A stretch of 34,389 bases of DNA from CAZCYE01 sp964502775 (lineage in GTDB: Bacteria; Actinomycetota; Acidimicrobiia; IMCC26256; PALSA-555), in the NCBI GenBank assembly GCA_964502775.1, contig CAZCYE010000005.1, forward strand, positions 1-34,389, in the 5' to 3' direction. Each line of letters starts with the position of its first letter. The stretch's first letter is position 1. The translations under genes and the position numbers were made by a program. This document shows, piece after piece, positions 7,377 through 14,859 of the stretch. The notes beneath the pieces are model-generated. The model made no database searches. It saw nothing but the letters and a program-made list of their open reading frames with translations, and was not told where the DNA came from.

Positions 7377-8615
7377 ATGCTGCGTCGCCTCCGCCTCGTG
7401 CGGCGGTTCCGCGCGCTCGTCCGCGCGGATCCAGCCGGTGTCCGCACTGGCCTCGTCGCGCACCTGCTCGCTACGGCCACCGGGCTCGGCGCGGGCCTGA
7501 CGCTCGGCTCCATCACCGGAACCCTCGAGCAGCTCCCTGGTCTCCTCGTCCTGGTGCCCGCCGCGGTGGGCCTGCGTGGCAACGTGTTCGGGGCGCTCGG
7601 CAGTCGGCTCGGCACGCTCGTGGCCACCGGCCGGTTCCGACTCTCGCGCCGTGCCGACACGCCCGTCGGTCAGAACCTCTGGGCCGCGGCCGGGCTCTCG
7701 CTGTCGACGTCGCTGCTACTGGCGGTCATCGCCAAGGGCGTGGCCGAGTCGTTCGGCGTGCGCAACGCGATCGGCCTCGACGACCTCATCGTGGTCTCGG
7801 TCATCGGCGGCCTCGTCCCCAGCGTGGTCGTGCTGGCCATGACGGTGGGAGTGGCGGCGCTGGGGGTGCGGCGCGACTGGGACGTCGACAACGTGAGCGT
7901 GCCCACCATCACCGCGGCGGGCGACGTGATCACGCTCCCGAGCCTGTTCCTCGCCGCGTACCTGGTCCGTGACGTCCCGGGCTGGCTCCCGGCCCTGATC
8001 GCGATCCCCTGTGTGGTCGGGGCCATCGGTGCGCTGGTCGCCTCGCTCCGGGCGCGTCTTCCGATGCTGCGCCGGATCGTGCGAGAGTCCCTGCCGTTCC
8101 TCGTGGTGGCGGCCACGGTGAGCACCCTGGCCGGGGTGACGATCCAGTCGCGCCTCGGTTCGCTGGCCCGTCAGCCCGCCCTGCTGATCGTGATCCCGCC
8201 GCTCCTGTCGCTGTCGGGGTCGCTGGCCGGCGTGCTCTCGGCCCGGATCAGCACCAAGATGCACCTCGGTGTCCTCGATCCCACTCGCCTGTCGCTGCGT
8301 CCGGTCGCCGAGGACGTCTCGCTCGTGTACCTCGTCGCCCTGCCGACGTTCCTCGTCCTCGGGCTCGCGGCCGATGTCCTCGCGGTGGTCGCCGATCTCC
8401 AGAGTCCGGGAGTGGTGGAGATGGTGGCCCTCATGCTCATTGCGGGGGTGCTCGCCACCACGCTGGCGTGCGTCGTCGCGTTCGTCGTGGCCTTCGTCAC
8501 CTATCGCCTGGGGTGGGATCCGGACAACACCGGGATCCCCCTCGTGAGCTCGGCGTCCGACCTCCTCGGCGCGGTCTCGCTGATGTTGTCACTCGTGGTC
8601 CTCGGACTCATCTGA
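7377..8615 (+). CDS. Tandem MgtE/SLC41-type divalent cation transporter
   Basis: The 412-aa integral membrane protein contains two consecutive MgtE transmembrane domains. Repeat 1 (about 1-200) has LVLVPAAVGLRGNVFGALGSRLG and ends WDVDNVSVP-ITAAGDVI. Repeat 2 (about 215-412) has LLIVIPPLLSLSGSLAGVLSARI and ends WDPDNTGIP-VSSASDLL. The Asp residues in the xDxDNxxxP motif line the Mg2+ pore in MgtE. The cytosolic N domain and CBS pair that gate classical MgtE are absent, as in SLC41 and archaeal forms. The following gene encodes a doubled PhoU-TrkA_C protein that may take over gating. No in-frame start exists between the -10 box at 7309 and ATG 7377. Confidence 0.88.
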   Translation: MLRRLRLVRRFRALVRADPAGVRTGLVAHLLATATGLGAGLTLGSITGTLEQLPGLLVLVPAAVGLRGNVFGALGSRLGTLVATGRFRLSRRADTPVGQNLWAAAGLSLSTSLLLAVIAKGVAESFGVRNAIGLDDLIVVSVIGGLVPSVVVLAMTVGVAALGVRRDWDVDNVSVPTITAAGDVITLPSLFLAAYLVRDVPGWLPALIAIPCVVGAIGALVASLRARLPMLRRIVRESLPFLVVAATVSTLAGVTIQSRLGSLARQPALLIVIPPLLSLSGSLAGVLSARISTKMHLGVLDPTRLSLRPVAEDVSLVYLVALPTFLVLGLAADVLAVVADLQSPGVVEMVALMLIAGVLATTLACVVAFVVAFVTYRLGWDPDNTGIPLVSSASDLLGAVSLMLSLVVLGLI

Positions 8616-8667
8616 CATGGCCACCCGCTCTCTCGCCGTACCCCCAGGATCCGACCCCGGGGCCGGG

Positions 8668-8673
8668 TATCCT
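8668..8673 (+). promoter_or_regulatory. Putative -10 box of phoU-trkA_C gene
   Basis: TATCCT lies 20 nt before ATG 8694, predicting a leader of about 13 nt. It lies in the 78-nt gap after the mgtE-like stop. Confidence 0.45.
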
Positions 8674-8693
8674 CTCCGCCACTCAGCGAGCGC

Positions 8694-9944
8694 ATGATGG
8701 CCGACGACAAGCCCCCACGGAACCTCAAAGCCATGCTCTCGGAGGCCAAGGACACCTCCGAGCTCATGGTCGACCTGGCCTACGCGGCACTGTTCTTCGC
8801 GGACGACCACATGGCGGCGGAGGTGCTCGATCTCGAGGAGCGGCTGAGTGATCTCGTGCACGAGATGCGCGCGGTGTGCGTGCTGGCGGCCCGCTCGCCC
8901 CGCGAGGCCGAGCAGATGTCGAGCGTGTTGCACGTGGTCTCGGCGATCGAGCGCATGGCCAACGCCGCCGTGGACATCTCGCACATCGTCACCCACAGCC
9001 TCGGGATCCCCGCTTCGCTCGTGGCCGATCTGGCCAAGGCCGAGGAGGTGTCGCACCGGGTGCGCATCCGTGACGGGTCGTCGCTCGCCGGCCGCTCCCT
9101 CGCCGAGGTCGACCTGCCCGTCGACGTGGGGATGCGGGTGGTGGCGATCCGGCGGGGCAAGGAGTGGGTGATCGACCCCGACGGGGACGAGGCGCTGCTC
9201 CCCGACGACGTGCTCATCCTGCGGGGCCCGCCGGAGGGGATCCAGGAGCTGCGGGTGCTCGCCGCGGCGCCCGAGTGGCGTCCCCCGCCCGTGGCCGAGG
9301 ACCCGGCCATCACCGACCTCGACCGGGCCGTCGACGTCCTGGTGGAGATGAAGAACATCTCCGAGGTGGCGATCGGTCTCGCCTACTCGGCGCTGCTGTT
9401 CAACGACCAGAGCCTCGCCGCCGAGGTGAATCATCTCGAGGACCGTCTCGACGAGATGCGGGAGCGGCTCGAGGTGTGGGTGCTCCGCAGCGCGGCCGAC
9501 CAGCTCGACCCGTCGCCCTTGCGGGGATTGCTGCACCTCGGTGGCGCGGCCGAGGAGCTCGGTGACGCGGCACAGCAGATGGTGTGGCTCGTGGAGGAGG
9601 GCGAGGAGGTGCACCCGGTGCTCGCGATCGCGTTGGGTGACACCGACGAGGTGATCGCACGCGTCCCGGTGGGAAGCGGCTCCGCGCTCGATGGTGCCAG
9701 CCTGGCTGATGCTCGGCTCGAGCTCGAGACGGGCTGCTACCTGCTCGCGATCCGTCGAGCCGGGCGCTACCTGTACCGCCCCCGGGGCCCGGTGCGCCTC
9801 GAGGCGGGCGACGAGCTGATCGCGAGCGGGCCCGAGTCCGGGCGCGAGCTCTTGGCCCAGCTCTGCGGCTACCGGGTGGTGGAGGACGACGACACCGGCG
9901 AGGTGGAGCTGGTCCCGGCCGGCGCAGAGGCGCGCGCCGACTGA
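8694..9944 (+). CDS. Doubled PhoU-TrkA_C regulatory protein
   Basis: The 416-aa soluble protein is an internal duplication. Residues about 10-100 and 212-300 are PhoU-like helical bundles: compare DTSELMVDLAYAALFFAD with NISEVAIGLAYSALLFND, both followed by xAAEVxxLExRLxxxxxxxR/E. Residues about 110-185 and 305-390 are TrkA_C (RCK-C) domains with GSSLAGRSLAEVDL and GSALDGASLADARL, each followed by a VxAIRRxxxW/Y strand and a GDExL/I turn. In this architecture PhoU-TrkA_C proteins bind ligand and regulate ion transporters. It lies between a tandem MgtE protein and a P-type ATPase gene that starts 8 nt after its stop, so control of divalent cation flux is the likely role. Start choice between ATG 8694 and 8697 is open. 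Confidence 0.85.
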   Translation: MMADDKPPRNLKAMLSEAKDTSELMVDLAYAALFFADDHMAAEVLDLEERLSDLVHEMRAVCVLAARSPREAEQMSSVLHVVSAIERMANAAVDISHIVTHSLGIPASLVADLAKAEEVSHRVRIRDGSSLAGRSLAEVDLPVDVGMRVVAIRRGKEWVIDPDGDEALLPDDVLILRGPPEGIQELRVLAAAPEWRPPPVAEDPAITDLDRAVDVLVEMKNISEVAIGLAYSALLFNDQSLAAEVNHLEDRLDEMRERLEVWVLRSAADQLDPSPLRGLLHLGGAAEELGDAAQQMVWLVEEGEEVHPVLAIALGDTDEVIARVPVGSGSALDGASLADARLELETGCYLLAIRRAGRYLYRPRGPVRLEAGDELIASGPESGRELLAQLCGYRVVEDDDTGEVELVPAGAEARAD

Positions 9945-9952
9945 ACGAGCCC

Positions 9953-12298
9953 GTGCACCTTCACGAGACCCCGCCGCCGGGTCTGAGCGCGGCCGAGGTC
10001 GCGGATCGGGTCGCCCGCGGCCTCACCAACGACACCGGCGAGCGCACGAGTCGCTCGTACACCGAGATCATCCGCGCCAACGTCTTCACGCGGTTCAACG
10101 CCATCCTCGGCGCGATGCTCGTGGTCATCCTGGTGATCGGCGACTACCAGGACGCCTTCTTCGGGGTGGTGCTCGTCGCCAACGCGCTCATCGGGATCAT
10201 CCAGGAGACCCGGGCCAAGCGAACTCTCGACGGCCTCGCGGTGCTGAGCGTGCCGCGGGCGCGTGTGGTGCGGGACGGGGACGTGAGCGAGATCGCGGTG
10301 GAAGGCGTGGTGCTGGACGACCTGTGCGAGCTGCGCACGGGTGATCAGGTGCCGGCCGACGGCATCGTGAGGGTCTCGGACGGTCTCGAGATCGACGAAT
10401 CGCTGCTCACGGGCGAATCCGATCCCGTGGAGAAGGGGGTGGATGACCCCGTCATGTCGGGCAGCTTCGTGGTGGCCGGCTCCGGGCGCTTCCAGGCCAC
10501 GGCGGTGGGCGCAGACGCCTACGCCCGCAAGCTCGCGATCGAGGCGCGTCGCTTCACCCTCGTGCACTCCGAGCTCGTGTCGGGGATCAACTTCCTGTTG
10601 CGGCTCATCCAGTGGGCGCTGTTCCCCACCGCGGGCCTGCTGTTGTGGCAGCAGCTGGAAAACAACGACCTCGAGGCGGCGCTCACCGGCACCGTGGCCG
10701 GGGTGGTGGGCATGGTGCCCGAGGGGCTGGTGCTGCTCACGAGCCTCGCGTTCGGGATCGCGGCGGTGACGTTGGCCCGGCGCAACGTCTTGGTGCAGGA
10801 GCTGCCGGCGGTGGAGGGATTGGCCCGCGTCGACGTGGTCTGCCTCGACAAGACGGGCACGCTGACCGAGGGTGAGGTGGTCTTCGACCGCATCGAGGCG
10901 CTGGGGGGCGCGCCGACCGACGAGATCGAGGCGGCGCTCGGGGCGCTCGCCGACGACGAGAACCGCAACGCGACCCTGGCGGCGATCGGCGCCGCGTTCG
11001 CGTCGGGCAACGGCTGGACACGGACCGGCGCCGTCCCGTTCTCGTCGGCCCGGAAGTGGAGCGCTGCCACCTTCGGCCCGCATGGATCCTTCGTGTTCGG
11101 CGCGCCCGAGATGGTGCTCGCCGGTGCGCCCGGTGACGCCCCCGTGCGGGCCCGGGCCAACGAGCTTGCCGGCGAGGGCAACCGCGTCCTCGTACTCGCT
11201 CGCAGCGCCGCCGCACTCGACGGCGAGACCCTCCCCGAGTCGTTGGAGCCGCTGGCGCTGGTGCTCCTCGAGGAGAAGGTGCGGCCCGACGCGGCGGACA
11301 CGCTCGCCTACTTCGCCGAACAGGGAGTGACGCTCAAGGTGATCTCGGGCGACAACCCCCGCACCGTCGGTGCGGTCGCCCGCCGGGTGGGTCTGCCCGG
11401 CGGGCAGGAGCCGTTCGACGCCCGCGAGCTCCCCGAGGACAACGAGGCCCTCGCCGACGTCCTCGAGCGCCACAGCGCCTTCGGGCGGGTCAGCCCGCAG
11501 CAGAAGCGCGCGATGGTGCACGCGCTCCAGTCGCGTGGCCACGTGGTGGCGATGACGGGCGACGGTGTCAACGACGCGCTGGCGCTGAAGGACGCCGATA
11601 TCGGTGTGGCGATGGGCTCGGGCGCGGCGGCCACGCGGGCGGTCGCCCAGCTCGTGTTGCTCGACGGCAGGTTCGCGACCCTGCCCGGTGTGGTGGCCGA
11701 GGGCCGGCGGGTGATCGCCAACATCGAGCGGGCAGCCAACCTCTTCGTCACCAAGACGGTGTACGCCACGCTCATCGCGCTGGCGGTGGTGGTGCTCGGA
11801 TGGAAGTACCCGTTCCTTCCCCGCCATCTCACGATCGTGAGCACCTTCACCATCGGTATCCCCGGCTTCTTCCTCGCGCTCGCGCCCAACTCGCGGCGAT
11901 ATGTGCCCGGGTTCATCCGGCGGGTGCTCCGCTTCTGCGTGCCCGCGGGGATCGTGGCGGGCTTGGGCGCGCTGAGCGCCTACGGGATCGCGTTCCATCT
12001 GGACGCTCTCGGAGCGCGTGAGGCGCGCACGCTGGCCACGCTCGTGCTGGCCACGGTGGGCCTGTGGATCCTGGTGATCCTTGCCCGTCCGTTCACTCGG
12101 TGGCGAGCGCTGCTCGTGGCGGCGATGATCGCCGCGATCGGGGTGATCCTGGCCGCACCGGGGTTGCGCGACTTCTATGCGCTGGAGATACCTGCCGCCG
12201 GGGACATCGGCCAGGCCGCGTTGGTGGCCGTAGCCGCCATCCTGTTCGTCGAAGTGGGATGGCGGGCGACGAACGCGCTGGTGGCGCGGCGGGGCTGA
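9953..12298 (+). CDS. ctpE: P-type cation-transporting ATPase, CtpE-like
   Basis: The 781-aa pump has the full P-ATPase set: actuator LLTGESDPVEKG, phosphorylation site VVCLDKTGTLTEGEV with D299, nucleotide domain with KWSAATFG, and hinge MTGDGVNDALALKDADIGVAMGSG. VPEGLVLLTSLAFG in M4 and ANVFTRFNAILG near the N-terminus resemble mycobacterial CtpE, which is linked to Ca2+ uptake. Around ten transmembrane helices are expected in the usual 2-2-6 arrangement. The GTG start follows the PhoU-TrkA_C stop by 8 nt, so the genes are co-transcribed. Substrate is inferred as Ca2+ or Mg2+; no Cys-Pro-Cys heavy-metal motif is present. The large reverse-strand frame over this gene is a shadow. Confidence 0.9.
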   Translation: MHLHETPPPGLSAAEVADRVARGLTNDTGERTSRSYTEIIRANVFTRFNAILGAMLVVILVIGDYQDAFFGVVLVANALIGIIQETRAKRTLDGLAVLSVPRARVVRDGDVSEIAVEGVVLDDLCELRTGDQVPADGIVRVSDGLEIDESLLTGESDPVEKGVDDPVMSGSFVVAGSGRFQATAVGADAYARKLAIEARRFTLVHSELVSGINFLLRLIQWALFPTAGLLLWQQLENNDLEAALTGTVAGVVGMVPEGLVLLTSLAFGIAAVTLARRNVLVQELPAVEGLARVDVVCLDKTGTLTEGEVVFDRIEALGGAPTDEIEAALGALADDENRNATLAAIGAAFASGNGWTRTGAVPFSSARKWSAATFGPHGSFVFGAPEMVLAGAPGDAPVRARANELAGEGNRVLVLARSAAALDGETLPESLEPLALVLLEEKVRPDAADTLAYFAEQGVTLKVISGDNPRTVGAVARRVGLPGGQEPFDARELPEDNEALADVLERHSAFGRVSPQQKRAMVHALQSRGHVVAMTGDGVNDALALKDADIGVAMGSGAAATRAVAQLVLLDGRFATLPGVVAEGRRVIANIERAANLFVTKTVYATLIALAVVVLGWKYPFLPRHLTIVSTFTIGIPGFFLALAPNSRRYVPGFIRRVLRFCVPAGIVAGLGALSAYGIAFHLDALGAREARTLATLVLATVGLWILVILARPFTRWRALLVAAMIAAIGVILAAPGLRDFYALEIPAAGDIGQAALVAVAAILFVEVGWRATNALVARRG

Positions 12299-12319
12299 AC
12301 GGCTCCGCGCCCGGACCGG

Positions 12320-13051
12320 CTACAGCGCCGTTCCCACCAGCTCGCCCACGGCCCAGGTGATCCCCATCGCCAGCCCGCCGCCCACGATGACCCGGCCTGC
12401 GCCCCGCCGGGGGGCCGCGCCCCCGAGGTGCCCGCCCAGCGCTCCCGTGGCGCCGAGCAGCACGAGCGAGACCGCGGCGATGGCCGGGAGCCGGGCATCG
12501 GTGGGCACGGTCAGTGCGGCAACCAGTGGAGCCGCCGCGCCCGCGGCGAAGCTCACCGCTGAGCTCAGCGCGGCTTGGAGCGGGCGGGCTCGTACGGTCT
12601 CGGTGAGCCCGAGCTCGTCGCGCAGGTGGGCACCCAACGCGTCGGTGTGGGTGAGGCGCGTCGCCACCTCACGCGCCAGCGCGTCATCGAGCCCCCGGCG
12701 GCGATAGATCTCGGTGAGCTCGGCGAGCTCGATGTCGGGGCTCGTGAGCAGCTCCTGGCGCTCGCGGGCGATGTCGGCTCGCTCGGTGTCGCGCTGGGAG
12801 CTGACCGACACGTACTCGCCCACGGCCATGGACATCGCCCCGGCCACGAGGGCTGCGGCTCCGGCCACGGCGACCTGGTCGCGCACCGTGGTGGCGGCGG
12901 CCACGCCGAGCAGCAGGCTCGCGGTGGACACGATGCCGTCGTTGGCACCGAGGATCACTGCCCGCATCCAGCCGACCCGTCGGAATCGGTGCCGCTCCCG
13001 ATGGAGCTCGGGCGCCGGGTCGTGGCGCACTCGGGCCCGAGCTCGTATCAC
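12320..13051 (-). CDS. VIT-family Fe2+/Mn2+ transporter
   Basis: The 243-aa membrane protein carries the VIT1/CCC1 signature RRVGWMRAVILGANDGIVSTASLLLGVAAA, followed by AGAMSMAVGEYVSVSSQRDTE, the conserved second helix, then a charged cytosolic segment and three C-terminal helices. VIT proteins export or store ferrous iron and manganese by proton exchange. GTG 13051 overlaps the corA stop in a GTGA junction, which fixes the start and shows translational coupling with corA. It converges on the ctpE-like gene with only 21 nt between stops and no obvious hairpin there. Confidence 0.9.
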   Translation of the reverse strand: MIRARARVRHDPAPELHRERHRFRRVGWMRAVILGANDGIVSTASLLLGVAAATTVRDQVAVAGAAALVAGAMSMAVGEYVSVSSQRDTERADIARERQELLTSPDIELAELTEIYRRRGLDDALAREVATRLTHTDALGAHLRDELGLTETVRARPLQAALSSAVSFAAGAAAPLVAALTVPTDARLPAIAAVSLVLLGATGALGGHLGGAAPRRGAGRVIVGGGLAMGITWAVGELVGTAL

Positions 13052-14046
13052 AGCCAGTCTTTGTGGCGGAAAAACATGTACATCGGGACGACCAGCGCGG
13101 AGATCACCCCGAGCACCACGAGGAACCCGATGTGCCACTCGATGTCAGGAGCGTTGCGAAAGTTCATGCCGAGGATCCCGGTCACGAGCGTCGCCACGAT
13201 GAGAATCGCGCCCCACGCGGCGAGCTTCTGCATGGAACGGTTCATCTGGTTCGATGCCACCGAGAGATCGGCGTCCCTGAGACTCGTGAGCACGTCGCGC
13301 TGGGACTCGACGAACTCAGCGACGCGCAGCACGTGGTCGTGCACGTCGTGGAGGTGGATCAGCGCCACCTCGTCGATGCAGGGCACCTCGCGCCGGAGAA
13401 TCTCGCCGAGCACCTCACGGAGTGGGCTCACCGCCCGCCGGAACGACACGAGTGCACGGCCAAGCTCGAAGATCGCCTGGGGCTCGGCCTGCTTCCGGGG
13501 GCCATCGTTTCGGAACACGATGGCTTGGACCCGGTCGATCTCGTCGTCGATGGCGTCGGTGACGTCGAAGTAGCGATCGACGACGGTGTCGAGCAATGCC
13601 CACACGAGCAGACCCACGTTGGTCTCGCCGTGCGCGGCCCGCTGGCGCTCGAAGCGGTGACTCACGTCATCGATCGGAAACGCGGGTCCGTCCGCCTTGT
13701 CGCTGCTGGCGCGCTGAACGACCGTGAGCAGCCAGCCCGCGGCGAACACCACGTCGATCTCCCGGGTGCTGAACCGGTCGCGGGTGAGCACGGCATCGTG
13801 GAGCGCGACGTGGAAGTGGTCCTCGTAGCGTTCCAGCTTTGTGCGCTGGCCCGCCGACACGAGGTCATCGGTGGCGAGGTCGTGGATCCCGAACCGGTCC
13901 CCGAGCTCGCGCAGGTCGTCAGGGCTCGGCTCCTCGCACACGATCCAGGCCAGGCCCTGCTCGTGTGGATCGTCGGTGGCGACCGCGTCGAGGGCGATCG
14001 CCTCGGCCGGGCCCCCGCCGGATGGGTAGCGCCATGCCTGGATCAC
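13048..14046 (-). CDS. corA: CorA-family Mg2+/Co2+ channel
   Basis: The 332-aa protein ends with two transmembrane helices and the signature GMN (ILGMNFRNAPDIEW) at the end of the first, the selectivity loop of CorA. The N-terminal two thirds form the cytosolic funnel with the long stalk helix. The GTG start (VIQAWRYPSG) is preceded by TAGGCT with a 6-nt gap, so the mRNA is leaderless. The last codons overlap the VIT gene start (GTGA), giving a corA-VIT operon. Four copies of a 9-bp direct repeat lie upstream of the promoter (14105-14140). Confidence 0.95.
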   Translation of the reverse strand: MIQAWRYPSGGGPAEAIALDAVATDDPHEQGLAWIVCEEPSPDDLRELGDRFGIHDLATDDLVSAGQRTKLERYEDHFHVALHDAVLTRDRFSTREIDVVFAAGWLLTVVQRASSDKADGPAFPIDDVSHRFERQRAAHGETNVGLLVWALLDTVVDRYFDVTDAIDDEIDRVQAIVFRNDGPRKQAEPQAIFELGRALVSFRRAVSPLREVLGEILRREVPCIDEVALIHLHDVHDHVLRVAEFVESQRDVLTSLRDADLSVASNQMNRSMQKLAAWGAILIVATLVTGILGMNFRNAPDIEWHIGFLVVLGVISALVVPMYMFFRHKDWL

Positions 14047-14052
14047 CCTTGG

Positions 14053-14058
14053 AGCCTA
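14053..14058 (-). promoter_or_regulatory. -10 box of leaderless corA-VIT mRNA
   Basis: TAGGCT on the minus strand ends 6 nt before the GTG at 14046. Confidence 0.65.
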
Positions 14059-14104
14059 CGAGAGCGCGTGGGCATGCTCGCTCCGGCGACGAGAGCGACA
14101 GAGC

Positions 14105-14140
14105 GACGAGCCGGACGAGCCGGACGAGCCGGACGAGCCC
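14105..14140. repeat. Four tandem copies of GACGAGCCG (last copy ends CCC)
   Basis: A 9-bp unit repeated four times without spacing, beginning 46 bp upstream of the corA -10 box, in the gap between the regulator stop (14163) and corA. It may be an operator array or simple slippage. Confidence 0.85.
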
Positions 14141-14162
14141 CGGATAAGCCGGTGGGTGCCGG

Positions 14163-14819
14163 TCAGTCGGTGGGTCGCGTCTGGTCGTGGAGGCGAGCCG
14201 CGTAGACCGCAGCCTGGGTGCGACGCTGCATCCCGAGCTTGGCGAGCAGGTTCGACACGTAGTTCTTGACCGTCTTCTCCGCGAGATGGACCTGGGCCGC
14301 GATCTGGCGGTTGGTGAGCCCCTCGGCGATGTGGTCGAGGATGCGCCGCTCCTGGGCGGTCAGCCGGGCGAGGCGCTCGTCGGTCTCGGGGCCCGCCCGC
14401 AGCCGCTCCAGCACCCGATTGGTGACGGCGGGATCGAGCAGGGTCTGCCCTGACGCGACGCGCCGTACCGCATCGACCAGATCGGTGCCCCGGATCTGCT
14501 TGAGGAGGTAGCCCGCGGCGCCGGCCATGATCGCGTGGATCAGCGCCTCGTCGTCGCTGAACGAGGTGAGGATGAGGCACTGGATCTCGGGATGGGCCGA
14601 GCGCACCTCCCGGCACACCGCGACGCCGTCACCGTCGGGCAGCCGCACGTCGATGAGGGCCACCCGGGGCCGGGTCGGAGGAATTCGGGCCATGGCCTCG
14701 GCGGCCGTTCCCGCCTCGCCGCACACCTCGATGTCGTCCTCGCGCTTGAGCAGCTCGCGCACGCCGCGACGCACCACCTCGTGGTCATCGAGCAGGAAGA
14801 CGCGGATTGGGGTGTCCAC
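14163..14819 (-). CDS. NarL/FixJ-type response regulator, DevR/DosR-like
   Basis: The 218-aa protein has a receiver domain (residues 5-120) with acidic pair D11/D12, phospho-acceptor D57 (ALIDVRLPDG), T85 and K107, then a LuxR-type helix-turn-helix (about 150-212) with LTAQERRILDHIAEGLTNRQIA and AEKTVKNYVSNLLAKLGM. The overall wording, including HEVVRRGVRELL and RRTQAAVYA, closely follows mycobacterial DevR/DosR, the dormancy regulator. No histidine kinase is encoded in the window, so it is an orphan here. It stands directly upstream of corA-VIT. The GTG start is preceded by TAGACT with a 6-nt gap. Confidence 0.92.
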   Translation of the reverse strand: MDTPIRVFLLDDHEVVRRGVRELLKREDDIEVCGEAGTAAEAMARIPPTRPRVALIDVRLPDGDGVAVCREVRSAHPEIQCLILTSFSDDEALIHAIMAGAAGYLLKQIRGTDLVDAVRRVASGQTLLDPAVTNRVLERLRAGPETDERLARLTAQERRILDHIAEGLTNRQIAAQVHLAEKTVKNYVSNLLAKLGMQRRTQAAVYAARLHDQTRPTD

Positions 14820-14825
14820 GCCATA

Positions 14826-14831
14826 AGTCTA
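14826..14831 (-). promoter_or_regulatory. -10 box of leaderless response-regulator mRNA
   Basis: TAGACT on the minus strand, 6 nt before GTG 14819. An ATG in the gap (14824-14822) is out of frame. Confidence 0.65.
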
Positions 14832-14859
14832 GGAACGTGAGCCGGTGGGCGCTCGGGGC

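Noticed and set aside
7327..7503. Frameshifted N-terminus of the mgtE-like gene
   Set aside because: The different-frame ATG 7327 product has no similarity to a MgtE N domain, and the membrane domain starting at 7377 is complete, so no frameshift needs to be assumed.
9869..11998. 709-codon minus-strand frame over the P-ATPase
   Set aside because: Shadow of a complete P-type ATPase with all motifs on the plus strand.
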